From positions 454,212-518,211 of the forward strand of contig NZ_LMDE01000010.1 in the NCBI RefSeq assembly GCF_001425025.1: a stretch of 64,000 bases of DNA, in the 5' to 3' direction. Positions 26,934 through 36,814 of this stretch are shown piece by piece. The position numbers were made by a program, and so were the translations under genes. Each line of letters starts with the position of its first letter. The stretch's first letter is position 1. This DNA comes from Nocardioides sp. Root122 (GTDB lineage Bacteria > Actinomycetota > Actinomycetes > Propionibacteriales > Nocardioidaceae). Under the pieces are notes generated by a model. The model had not been told where the DNA came from, ran no database searches, and was given only the letters and a program-made list of their open reading frames with translations.

Positions 26934-27922
26934 CCGCGCCGGCACGCCTGCGACGCCTCGCAGCAGCGGTGCCGGTCATCCTCGTCGTGGCGGCGTGCTC
27001 CGCCGAGACCTCCTCGCCGACGCGACCCCGTGGTGAGGCAGGCACCACCCGCGCCGCACCGCTGCCTCCGTCCGGCGCGGCGAGCGCCGAGCCCTCGCCC
27101 GAGGTGCGGCCGGTCCGGCCCGGCGACCTGCGGACGGCCACGGCCGTGCGTGTCGTACGCCACCTCGCGGGTGCGATCGGGCCCCGCGAGGCGACCACGC
27201 CGGCCTACGAGCGCGCCGCCGCACGGGTGGCGCGGACCTTCGCGCGCCAGGGCTACGACGTCACGCGCCAGCACGTCGACGTACCTGCGGGGGAGTCGTG
27301 GGGAGTGCCGGTCCCGGCCGGCCGCTCGTCCAACGTCGTCGCGACGCCGCCGGGCTTCGACCCCACGCGTCCCCACCTCGTCGTGGGTGCGCACCTCGAC
27401 ACCGTGCCGCAGGCACCCGGCGCGGAGGACAACGCCTCCGGCGTCGGTGTGGTGCTCGCGGTCGCCGAAGCGGCTGCAGGTCGGCGGACGCGGCTGCCCG
27501 TGGTCTTCGTGGCGTTCGGCGCCGAGGAGCCCCGGGGGCCGACGGACGACGACCACCACTACGGGTCGCGCACGTACGTCGACGGGCTGGCGTCGGCGGC
27601 GAAGAGGGCCGTGCGCGGGATGGTGTCCCTGGACCGTGTCGGGGTCGGCGCCACCGTGCCGGTGGGCTCCGCAGGCGAATCCGACCCCGTCCAGCGCAGC
27701 CTGCTGGCCGCCGCCCGGCGGGCCGGGGTGCCGGCCGTGCCCGACCCCGACCAGCGCAGCAGCGACCACTGGTCCTTCGTGCGCAGTGGCCTGCCCGGTG
27801 CCCGCCTCGGGTCGACGCCCTACGCCGGCTACCACTCGGCCGGGGACGTCCCGGCCGTCGTGGAGCCCGCCCAGCTCGAGCGCGTGGGCCGGCTGCTGCT
27901 GGCGTGGCTCGCGCCGCGTTGA
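26930..27922 (+). CDS. Lipoprotein M28-family metallopeptidase
   Basis: A 330-residue lipoprotein aminopeptidase-type enzyme. The lipobox VAAC places the lipidated residue at Cys23, followed by a disordered Ser/Pro/Ala linker. The five di-zinc ligands of family M28 can be placed: His in GAHLDTVP, the bridging Asp in EDNASGVG, Glu in FGAEEP (with the adjacent catalytic Glu), Asp in SLDRVG and His in YHSAGD. It is probably anchored outside the membrane and trims peptides. The start is GTG 26930 (GTGA overlap with TetR). It converges on the CapA-like gene. Confidence 0.9.
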   Translation: MTAPARLRRLAAAVPVILVVAACSAETSSPTRPRGEAGTTRAAPLPPSGAASAEPSPEVRPVRPGDLRTATAVRVVRHLAGAIGPREATTPAYERAAARVARTFARQGYDVTRQHVDVPAGESWGVPVPAGRSSNVVATPPGFDPTRPHLVVGAHLDTVPQAPGAEDNASGVGVVLAVAEAAAGRRTRLPVVFVAFGAEEPRGPTDDDHHYGSRTYVDGLASAAKRAVRGMVSLDRVGVGATVPVGSAGESDPVQRSLLAAARRAGVPAVPDPDQRSSDHWSFVRSGLPGARLGSTPYAGYHSAGDVPAVVEPAQLERVGRLLLAWLAPR

Positions 27923-27926
27923 GCGC

Positions 27927-29078
27927 TCAGGGCGCCAGCCCGGCGCACGTCCGCAAGGACGCCCGGTCGGACCGGAAGGCGGTGGCGTCCGCAGGACTTG
28001 CGGTCGCCGGCAGTCCGTCGACGCCGATCCGTGCGGGTGCCCAGGCCGCGCGCACCACGTAGGGCGGACGGCGGCCGGCAGTGCGGGGCCGGACGGTCAG
28101 GTAGAGCACCCCGGTGCGCGAGGTGGTGGCGTCCCCGGGGGAGTACCACGCATAGTTGCCCAGCCCGTAGGCGACGTACGCGTTGCCCAGCCGGCCGTCC
28201 CCCTGCAGCCTGTGGGCGTGCGAGCCGACCACGATGTCGGCTCCGGCGTCGACCAGCTCGGCCGCCAGTGAGCGCTGGTCCCGGCTCGGGCAGCCTTCGC
28301 CCTGGACACCCCAGTGGAGATAGACCACGACGACGTCGGCGGTGTCCCGGGCCCGACGCACGCCGTCGAGCAGCCGGCCCGGAGCGAGGGCGTCGGCGAT
28401 GCCGGCTCGTCCGTCCGTGGCCGCCCAGTGGCCGGTCGGGTCGGCCGACGGGTCCTGGTCGGCGACGGAGGCGGCGAGCGTGGCGACCACGGTGCCGCGG
28501 ACGTCGGAGAGCGCAGGCGCGAACGCCTCGTCGGCGTCGCGTCCGATCCCGACGACCGAGAGGGGCGTCTCCGCCCGGGCAGCGCGCCGGGCCGCCGCGA
28601 GGGTGCTGGCGAGCCGGGCGCGGCCGTGGTCGAGCGCGTGGTTGTTGGCCATGGTGGCGATGTCGACGCCCGCGGCGGCCAGCGCCTCGAAGGCCTCGGG
28701 TCCCGCGGAGAAGGTGAAGCGCTTGCCCGGCTCGGGACGGCCGCCCGTGCCGACCGAGGTCTCCAGGTTCACGATGGTGAGGTCTGCTGCCGACAGGACG
28801 TCCGAGACCGGCGCGAGTGCCGACGCGGGATCGCGCAGCCGCCCTGCGAGGGGGCCCTCGAAGTGGATGTCGCCGGCCAGCGCGATCCGGAGCGGCGGCG
28901 AGGTGGCGGCCGACGACGACGTGGCTGCGGGTGCGGGCTCCGGGAGCGACGAGGAGCCCGGCCGCTCCGACGGCGGCGTGTCCTCCTGCGTGGACGTGCA
29001 CCCGGAGAGCACCATGGCGGCCCCCGCCGCGGCGGCCACGACTGCCCGGTGCGCGCGCCCGCCCCCCGCTCCGCCCAT
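27927..29078 (-). CDS. CapA-like lipoprotein (poly-gamma-glutamate synthesis CapA family, metallophosphatase fold)
   Basis: A 383-residue exported lipoprotein with lipobox LSGC (Cys27) and a Ser/Pro/Ala linker. The CapA domain carries the calcineurin-like metal motifs: GDIHFEG (first Asp/His), NLETSVG, MANNHALDHG, LHWGVQGEG and GSHAHRLQG. The family includes CapA/PgsA of capsule synthesis, but no capB or capC neighbour is present. A role in capsule polymer is therefore not supported; a wall or nucleotide phosphatase is as likely. ATG 29078 is preceded by CACGAT six bases upstream, a leaderless-type -10. It is divergent from a secreted 180-residue protein. Confidence 0.85.
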   Translation of the reverse strand: MGGAGGGRAHRAVVAAAAGAAMVLSGCTSTQEDTPPSERPGSSSLPEPAPAATSSSAATSPPLRIALAGDIHFEGPLAGRLRDPASALAPVSDVLSAADLTIVNLETSVGTGGRPEPGKRFTFSAGPEAFEALAAAGVDIATMANNHALDHGRARLASTLAAARRAARAETPLSVVGIGRDADEAFAPALSDVRGTVVATLAASVADQDPSADPTGHWAATDGRAGIADALAPGRLLDGVRRARDTADVVVVYLHWGVQGEGCPSRDQRSLAAELVDAGADIVVGSHAHRLQGDGRLGNAYVAYGLGNYAWYSPGDATTSRTGVLYLTVRPRTAGRRPPYVVRAAWAPARIGVDGLPATASPADATAFRSDRASLRTCAGLAP

Positions 29079-29084
29079 GGCTCC

Positions 29085-29154
29085 ATCGTGCCACCGGGGC
29101 GCCCGTCCACCCCCGCAAGTGGGTGGACGGGACGGGGGTGGGTGGTGCCACACT
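29085..29154. promoter_or_regulatory. Divergent leaderless-type -10 pair (CapA-like / secreted protein)
   Basis: On the minus strand CACGAT (29085-29090) is six bases from the ATG at 29078. On the plus strand CACACT (29149-29154) is six bases from the ATG at 29161. Neither start has a Shine-Dalgarno sequence. Confidence 0.45.
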
Positions 29155-29160
29155 CAAACC

Positions 29161-29703
29161 ATGAGAACTCGGATCTCACTTGCTGCCCTGTCCGCGCTCA
29201 CGCTCGTCACGCTGGCCTCACCGCCGGCCAACGCGGAGTTCTTCTCGATCGACGACCCGGCCGACGCCAGCGCGTCGCTCACCGACATCACCGGGATGAC
29301 GGCCAGGCACGGCCGGGAGAACCTCCTCGTCAAGGTGCGCTTCACCGAGCTGATGCCTTCCAGCGCCGCCGGGGTCTCGGTGTTCATCGACACCGACCGT
29401 GCCGTCAAGGGTCCCGAGCTCGTGCTCAGCTCCGGGCTGGGAAACGGCACCGACTTCGTCCTGACCGAGGCTGACGGGTGGCACGGCAGCGACGACCGGG
29501 TCCGGTGCGACTACTCCGCGCGGCCCAAGTGGGGCAGCGACGTGTTCCGGGCGGTCATCAGCAGGGAGTGCTTCGACCGGCTCCCGTCCGTGCGGGTGTC
29601 GGTCAAGATGGTCGACCAGGCCGACGGCTCGAAGCCCGTCGTCGACTGGGTGCCCAAGCGGCACCGGTGGAGCCTGCCGATCGGCTCGGGTCTCAGCGCC
29701 TGA
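29161..29703 (+). CDS. Secreted protein of unknown function (180 aa)
   Basis: A 180-residue protein with a clear Sec signal peptide, probably cleaved after PANA at residue 25. The mature part begins with acidic residues and looks like an all-beta domain (LLVKVRFTELMPSSAAGVSVFIDTD, VRCDYSARPKW, FDRLPSVRVSVKMVD). Two cysteines could form one disulfide. No family is assigned, but actinobacterial genomes carry many such extracellular beta-sandwich proteins. It converges on the EamA transporter with two bases between the stops. Confidence 0.7.
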   Translation: MRTRISLAALSALTLVTLASPPANAEFFSIDDPADASASLTDITGMTARHGRENLLVKVRFTELMPSSAAGVSVFIDTDRAVKGPELVLSSGLGNGTDFVLTEADGWHGSDDRVRCDYSARPKWGSDVFRAVISRECFDRLPSVRVSVKMVDQADGSKPVVDWVPKRHRWSLPIGSGLSA

Positions 29704-29705
29704 CC

Positions 29706-30533
29706 TCATGCGGCCGCCACGAGGCCGACAGCCACGCCGCACAGCACCAGCCCGACGCCCTGGGAGGCGTGGATCCGCTCGCGGAGCACGAGAGCAGCCA
29801 GCGCGATCGTGACGGCCGGGTAGAGCGACGTCACCACCGAGGCCACCGTGAGCAGCCCCGTCTGGGTGGCGAGGAGGAACGCCAGTGCCGCCGCCGTGGC
29901 GAGCAGGCCGGCCAGGGCGCCCCATGCCTGCGAGGCGTCGTAGGGAACCCAGCGGCCGCCGAGCGCGGCCGCGGTGAGGGCGACGCCGACGACGGCCACG
30001 CCCTGGGCGACGGCGAGCGGGACGAAGCCGGCGTCCTCGGGGACCTGGCCCATGGCGGCGAACAGCAGGCCGAACCCGAGGCCGGCCAGGACGCCGTCGA
30101 GGACCCCGTCGGCGAAGTCGCCGCTGCCACCGGGCTCGCGGCTGACCAGCCAGATGCCGGGGACGGCGGCGAGGATGCCGAGCCAGACGAGGACCTCGGG
30201 ACGCTCACCGGTCGCGACGCCGACGCAGACCGGCACGAGCGCAGCGCCCACCGCGGAGATCGGTGCCACGACACCCATCCGACCGGCGGCGAGCCCGCGG
30301 TAGAGGAACGCGCCACCGGCACCGCTGCCCACGCCGGCGAGCGCGCCCCAGAGCAGGTCGTCGCGGGTGGGGGAGCCGTCACCCACCAGGGCCAGCACCA
30401 CGGCACCCAGGAACGCGGCGACGGCACCGACGAAGGCGACCGGCCACGCCGACGTACGACGCGAGGCGAGGCCGCCGACGAAGTCCGAGAGGCCGTAAGC
30501 CAGGGCGGCCGCCAGGGAGAGCAGGACCGCCAT
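29706..30533 (-). CDS. EamA/DMT-superfamily transporter
   Basis: A 275-residue membrane protein with ten predicted helices in two five-helix repeats, as in the drug/metabolite transporter superfamily. Start and end motifs (ALAYGLSDFVGGLASRR; ASVVTSLYPAVTIALAALVLRERIHASQGVGL) match EamA domains. The second repeat ends with the usual RExxxxxQxxGxxLI-type motif. It starts with ATG 30533, which shares one base with the stop of the DUF456 gene (TGATG), so the two form an operon. The substrate is unknown. Confidence 0.88.
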   Translation of the reverse strand: MAVLLSLAAALAYGLSDFVGGLASRRTSAWPVAFVGAVAAFLGAVVLALVGDGSPTRDDLLWGALAGVGSGAGGAFLYRGLAAGRMGVVAPISAVGAALVPVCVGVATGERPEVLVWLGILAAVPGIWLVSREPGGSGDFADGVLDGVLAGLGFGLLFAAMGQVPEDAGFVPLAVAQGVAVVGVALTAAALGGRWVPYDASQAWGALAGLLATAAALAFLLATQTGLLTVASVVTSLYPAVTIALAALVLRERIHASQGVGLVLCGVAVGLVAAA

Positions 30534-31009
30534 CAGGTCAGCACCACGCCGACCACCCAGGTGACCGCGGCCAGGCAGGCGGCGACCAGCTCGATGAGGA
30601 TCGAGACGCCGACCGCCTTGAGCGCGGCGGTCGTCGACGGCCACGCCTGCGCGGCGCCGAGGCGGGCGCGCTCGGCAAGGTAGATGCCCAGCACGAAGCC
30701 GATCAGGAGCCCGACGACCGGCACCACGAAGAAGCCGATGAACGCCAGGAGCGCGCCGACCAGCAGGGTGCGGTTGGGGACGCCGGAGGCCTTCAGGCGT
30801 CGACCCGGGACGAGGTACTTCACGACGGTGCCGGCGGCCAGCAGGGTGGTCGCGACCGCGAAGACGATCCAGCCGGTCGTCGTCCCGATCTCGAGCGCCC
30901 ACACGAGGACGGCGCCGAGGACCAGGATCGTGCCGGGCAGGACGGGGACGATGATGCCGGCGATGCCCACGGCGATCACCACGGCGATCAGGATCTCGGT
31001 CGGGCTCAC
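30533..31009 (-). CDS. DUF456 family membrane protein
   Basis: A 158-residue integral membrane protein of the DUF456 family. Family features are the opening IVVPVLPGTILVLGAVLVWAL, the small Gly-rich helices and FIGFFVVPVVGLLIGFVLGIYLAE, with four to five helices overall. The function of the family is unknown. GTG 31009 is preferred because GGGAGG lies eight bases upstream; GTG 31015 is too close to that site. It is the first gene of an operon with the EamA transporter. Confidence 0.85.
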   Translation of the reverse strand: MSPTEILIAVVIAVGIAGIIVPVLPGTILVLGAVLVWALEIGTTTGWIVFAVATTLLAAGTVVKYLVPGRRLKASGVPNRTLLVGALLAFIGFFVVPVVGLLIGFVLGIYLAERARLGAAQAWPSTTAALKAVGVSILIELVAACLAAVTWVVGVVLT

Positions 31010-31064
31010 GGGCACAGCCTCCCAGAGGCCCGACCGGCGGCGCCGCGAACCCCCTGCGGACGCA

Positions 31065-31097
31065 GAACGGCCCCGGAGAGCGCGTCCGGGGCCGTTC
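31065..31097 (-). terminator. Terminator hairpin after the DUF7455 gene
   Basis: A perfect 13-bp stem (31065-31077 with 31085-31097) and a seven-base loop lie 27 bases past the stop of the small zinc-ribbon gene. It separates that gene from DUF456. Confidence 0.8.
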
Positions 31098-31124
31098 GGG
31101 AAGTCGGTGCGGTCAGGGTGCTGC

Positions 31125-31349
31125 TCAGGCCTCGCTGCCCGCGACGGGGGTGCCCAGCTTGTGGGTCTCGTCGTGGACGTTGGCCGCGATCTCGCGGAGC
31201 TTCTCGCCGTGCTCGCGCGCGTGGTGCGCGCAGAACAGCAGCTCGCCGCCGGTCTGGAGCTCCACACGGAGGTAGGCCTGTGCGCCGCAGCGGTCGCAGC
31301 GGTCACCGGCCGTCAGCACGGCCTGGGAGGGTGCGGTGGCAGTGGTCAC
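31125..31349 (-). CDS. DUF7455-type small zinc-ribbon-like protein
   Basis: A 74-residue protein with a likely metal site: DRCDRCGAQAYLRVEL supplies CxxC, and LLFCAHHAREH supplies C-x-HH. This is the conserved actinobacterial DUF7455 pattern, usually encoded near the primary sigma factor and topoisomerase genes, as here. The role is unknown. GTG 31349 is preferred because GAGG lies five bases upstream and the family usually starts at MTTA. ATG 31370 would add seven residues. Confidence 0.8.
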   Translation of the reverse strand: MTTATAPSQAVLTAGDRCDRCGAQAYLRVELQTGGELLFCAHHAREHGEKLREIAANVHDETHKLGTPVAGSEA

Positions 31350-31706
31350 GTCAGCCTCATTTCTGTTCATCGGTGTCTGGCCCAACGTAGCCAGTGGGGC
31401 AAAGATTCCCACTGGCGGTAGATCGAGAACGTGTGCAGTCAATCACGTGGTCACCCTCCCCGCTGGCGTTGTCCTCAACCGTGGACGAGCCGTTGCAGAA
31501 GTGAGACCAACAGGTGCTGGGTCGGTGCTGTGGGTGGTGCGGGGGTCGTGCGGGGGTGCGTCGCGGTCCACGCTAGTCCGCGCCGGGTGGCCACGGGGGC
31601 AGCGTGCCTCCGTCGCCGTACGGCGTGTCGCGGGTAGTGTCGACTCGTTCCACATCTGTGGTTCGTAGTACCCGATCCAGCAGATTTCACGTACGACAGG
31701 ACCTCC
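31350..31706. other. 357-base intergenic region before parE
   Basis: No supported gene was found. GCCAGTGGG (31390-31398) is repeated in inverted orientation at 31408-31416 around nine bases, near the expected promoter of the DUF7455 gene. CCACA-TC-TGTGG (31650-31661) is a short palindrome 46 bases before parE, close to TAGTAC. Both could be regulator sites; nothing else stands out. Confidence 0.4.
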
Positions 31707-33779
<2,073 letters not shown>

Positions 33780-33791
33780 CGACTGGGCGTC

Positions 33792-34286
33792 TCAGACGTG
33801 CTGGGTGAGCAGCCCGCTGTCGACGTCGTAGAGGAAGCCACCGACCTGGGCACGGTCGACGATGAGCGGGTGCGTGCGCACCTTGGCGACGTCCTGGCGC
33901 AGCTGGTCGAGCTGGTCGGGCACGACCCCGAACGACTGCCAGCTGGCGTCGGTGCCGGCGGACTCGCCCACCTTGGCGCGCAGCTCCTCCTCCGAGGCCG
34001 AGGCCATGGCGCACCTGGTGTGCGGCACGACGAGGATCCGGGACACGTTGAGCAGGTGCACGCCGAGAACCAGCGCCTCGAGCGCCTGCGGCGTCACCCG
34101 GCCGCCCGGGTTGCGGAAGATCTTGGCGTCGCCGTGCTTGAGCCCCAGCATCCGCAGCGGGTCGATGCGTGAATCCATGCACGTGACGAGGGCGATGCCG
34201 GCATGGGCCTTGCCGTCGAAGCCGCCGAGGTCGAAGGAGTCCGCGAACTCGCGGTTGGCCTGCATGAGGTCGGAGAAGTCGTCCAC
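33792..34286 (-). CDS. Beta-class carbonic anhydrase
   Basis: A 164-residue zinc enzyme for CO2/bicarbonate interconversion. Zinc ligands are Cys36 (in CMDSRID, with the Asp38-Arg40 dyad), His89 and Cys92 (in PHTRCAM). The usual HTDCG reads HTRCA here, a conservative change next to the zinc. The small size is that of the shortest beta-class members. It has its own leaderless-type -10 (TAACCT on the minus strand at 34294-34299, seven bases from GTG 34286), in the 20-base gap after the lipid exporter gene. It converges on parE. Confidence 0.88.
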   Translation of the reverse strand: MDDFSDLMQANREFADSFDLGGFDGKAHAGIALVTCMDSRIDPLRMLGLKHGDAKIFRNPGGRVTPQALEALVLGVHLLNVSRILVVPHTRCAMASASEEELRAKVGESAGTDASWQSFGVVPDQLDQLRQDVAKVRTHPLIVDRAQVGGFLYDVDSGLLTQHV

Positions 34287-34293
34287 GCCCAGC

Positions 34294-34299
34294 AGGTTA
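34294..34299 (-). promoter_or_regulatory. Leaderless-type -10 (TAACCT) for carbonic anhydrase
   Basis: Reading the minus strand, TAACCT is followed by seven bases and the GTG at 34286. It lies in the 20-base gap downstream of the MFS gene. Confidence 0.5.
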
Positions 34300-34306
34300 G
34301 CGAACG

Positions 34307-36079
34307 TCAGGCGTGGCCCGAGAACACGTCTCGCGCGGCCAGTCGCGTGGGCCTGACCTCGCGGAAGACGACGAGCGCCAGCAGGCCCGCCACGACGGCG
34401 CAGCCCGCCGCCCCCCAGAACACCGCGTGCTCCTGGGCGATGCCGGCGACGCGCAGCAGGTCGGAGAAGGCCTTGCACTTGCTCTTGCCGTCGCACACCT
34501 CCTGCACCGGCGGGATGGCGAGCTGCTCGGAGTAGTAGCGGCGCAGGCCGATCGTGGTCAGCGCCGAGATGCCGATCAGCATCCCGACCATCCGGGACAC
34601 CACGACGAACGCGCTCGCGACGCCGTGCACGTCGTCGTCGGTGAAGGCGAGGAGCGCGGCGTTGACCGGGGCGAGCGCGAGCCCGAAGCCGAGGCCGCCG
34701 GTGATCAGCGCCAGGTTGGCGATGGGCTCCTCGATCGTGGTGAGCCCCCAGCGGGTCATCAGCACGAACCCCGCCGCGGCCATCGCCATCCCGATCGCAG
34801 TGACCACACCGGGGGAGAGGAAGCGGATGAGGTAGCCGCCGACGACCGCGCCGACGGGCAGCGCCAGCAGGAAGCGGACGAGCACCAGCGCGGCCGGCAG
34901 CTGGTCGTCGGGGTAGACCGTGGTGCGGGCGAAGAGCGGGATGTCGATGAGCGCGGCGATCAGCGCGGCACCGACGAAGAAGCTGACCAGCAGCGCCCCC
35001 CACGCCGGCGTACGACGCAGGGCGCCGCGCGGCACGAGCGGGTTGGCAGCCCGGCGCACGTGCCAGGTGAAGGCGGCCGTGGCGACGGCGGCGCCGAGGA
35101 GGTACCAGCGGCCGCGGGGCGAGAAGACCTCGATCTTCGGGTCGGCGGTGGCGAAGGCGAGGATCACGCCACCCAGCGCGAGGGCGAGCAGCAGCGCGCC
35201 GACGAGGTCGGCCTCGAGCAGGACGCGCACCCAGCCGCGGAGGTCGAGGAGGGGACGTCGCGCGAACCAGCACCAGGCGAGCAGCAGGACGAGCGCCACG
35301 ACCGTGATGGCACCGATCGGCGTCCACCAACGGCCGTCTCCGGCGTAGGGGATGAAGAGCCGGCCCCAGGTGAGGTCGCGCATCAGTGCCGACGGGCGCA
35401 GGAACACCACGAGCGCGCTGGCGAGCGTGGCGAGCAGCAGGACAAGCCCGACGATGTCGGGTCGACGCAGCCGCCGCTCGCGGTCCGCGGCCGGTGACAG
35501 GGCGCGCACGCCCGCCGCCAGGACCAGGCCGACCGCGAGGTTGATGGCGAAGATCGCCCGCCAGTCGGCCAGCGCGAGGACGACCGCCCCGAACAGCGGC
35601 CCGACGACCGAGCCGATCTCCTGCACCGCCGAGACCACGCCGAGGGGGACACCGCGTCGCTCGACGGGGTAGAGGTCGGCGACGAGCGCGAGGGTGGCCG
35701 GGACCAGGCCGCCGCCGCCGACGCCCTGGAGGAAGCGCCCGGCGACGATGCTCGGCATGTCGTAGGCCAGCGTCGTGATCAGCGAGCCGAGCGCGAAGAG
35801 CACGAGCGCCATCACGAGCACGGGCACCCGCCCGCGGAGGTCGGCGATGCGGCCGATGAGCGGCAGCATCGCGACGTAGCCGAGGAGGAAGCCGCTGACG
35901 ATCGGCGCGGCCCGCTGGAGCTGGTCGATCGGCACACCGACGCCGGTCATCATGTCGGGCAGCGCCAGCACGACGACGTAGGTGTCGGCGGCCGCGAACG
36001 CGACGGCGACCGCCGCGATGGACAGGAGCAGCCGCGAGGTGCGCGAGACCTGCCCGGTCACGGCCGGGTCGGCGCTCAC
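34307..36079 (-). CDS. MFS transporter of the P55 (Rv1410c) type
   Basis: A 590-residue, 14-helix DHA2-type major facilitator. Motif A appears as GRIADLRGRVPVLV and motif C-like segments as FLQGVGGGGLVPATL. A soluble loop with two cysteines (VCDGKSKCKAFSDL) lies near the C-terminus. It follows an LprG lipoprotein gene with a GTGA overlap, which is the diagnostic layout of the mycobacterial lprG-Rv1410c operon. There the pair exports triacylglycerides and other lipids to the envelope and affects drug tolerance. The pairing here, in a species without signs of mycolic acid synthesis in this window, suggests a more general lipid-export role. The start is GTG 36079. Confidence 0.85.
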   Translation of the reverse strand: MSADPAVTGQVSRTSRLLLSIAAVAVAFAAADTYVVVLALPDMMTGVGVPIDQLQRAAPIVSGFLLGYVAMLPLIGRIADLRGRVPVLVMALVLFALGSLITTLAYDMPSIVAGRFLQGVGGGGLVPATLALVADLYPVERRGVPLGVVSAVQEIGSVVGPLFGAVVLALADWRAIFAINLAVGLVLAAGVRALSPAADRERRLRRPDIVGLVLLLATLASALVVFLRPSALMRDLTWGRLFIPYAGDGRWWTPIGAITVVALVLLLAWCWFARRPLLDLRGWVRVLLEADLVGALLLALALGGVILAFATADPKIEVFSPRGRWYLLGAAVATAAFTWHVRRAANPLVPRGALRRTPAWGALLVSFFVGAALIAALIDIPLFARTTVYPDDQLPAALVLVRFLLALPVGAVVGGYLIRFLSPGVVTAIGMAMAAAGFVLMTRWGLTTIEEPIANLALITGGLGFGLALAPVNAALLAFTDDDVHGVASAFVVVSRMVGMLIGISALTTIGLRRYYSEQLAIPPVQEVCDGKSKCKAFSDLLRVAGIAQEHAVFWGAAGCAVVAGLLALVVFREVRPTRLAARDVFSGHA

Positions 36080-36810
36080 GGCGCGGTGATCTCCTTCTCG
36101 GTCCCGTAGTCGTCGAACTCGACGGTGTAGGTCATCGGGTCGGTGTGGGGGTAGAAGACGCCGGTCATGGTGGCCTTGCGCAGCTCCCCGTCGTCGTTGA
36201 CCTGCCACTCGACGTCGAAGGAGTCACCCGACGAGGACGGGATCACGGCGTCCATCGCGTCGCCCGGGACCGTCCCGGAGTAGGTGGTGAGGACCTCGGT
36301 GTTGTTGTCGCCGCCGCGCACGCTCTCGCCCTCCTCGGGCGACTCGGTGAGGCCGAGCAGCCCGGCGAAGCCGTCCTCCCCGACGAGCTGCGACGGGTCG
36401 GGGGCGCCGTACTCCTTGGGGTTGACCTTGTCCCAGGCGCCCATGGTGAAGGGGAGCTGGGCGTAGACCTTGTCGTCGACCGCGATGACCGGGACCTCGG
36501 CGGTCTGACCGGCGAAGACCACCGTGATGGAGCCGTCGAAGGCGGGCGCGTCGGTGACGGTGCCCTCGGCCTTGGCGATGCCGGACACGCCCTCGGGCAG
36601 CTTGCCGGTGGCCAGGGTCAGGTCGATGCCGCTGGTCTCGGTGAGCTTGGTGGCGGCCTCGGCCAGCACGTCCTCCGGTGCCTTGCCCTCCTCGGCGGCG
36701 TCGCTCGAGTCGCCCGAGCAGGCGGCGAAGGTCGGGAGGGCGAGCAGGACCGAGGCGGTGGCGGCGAGACGGCGGTGCGTCCGGGCACGACGAGGCACGC
36801 GAGGTGTCAT
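36076..36810 (-). CDS. lprG: LprG/LppX-family lipid-binding lipoprotein
   Basis: A 244-residue lipoprotein. The lipobox (TFAAC) puts the lipidated residue at Cys31. The mature domain has the LppX/LprAFG half-barrel pattern (AATKLTETSGIDLTLATGKLPEGVSGIAKAEG; DKVYAQLPFTMGAWDKVNPKEYGAPDPSQL). The family carries a diacyl or triacyl lipid in a hydrophobic cavity and hands it across the periplasm. ATG 36810 lies four bases after the parC stop, so it may be co-transcribed with topoisomerase IV. The stop overlaps the GTG of the MFS exporter. Confidence 0.85.
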   Translation of the reverse strand: MTPRVPRRARTHRRLAATASVLLALPTFAACSGDSSDAAEEGKAPEDVLAEAATKLTETSGIDLTLATGKLPEGVSGIAKAEGTVTDAPAFDGSITVVFAGQTAEVPVIAVDDKVYAQLPFTMGAWDKVNPKEYGAPDPSQLVGEDGFAGLLGLTESPEEGESVRGGDNNTEVLTTYSGTVPGDAMDAVIPSSSGDSFDVEWQVNDDGELRKATMTGVFYPHTDPMTYTVEFDDYGTEKEITAP

Positions 36811-36814
36811 GGCG

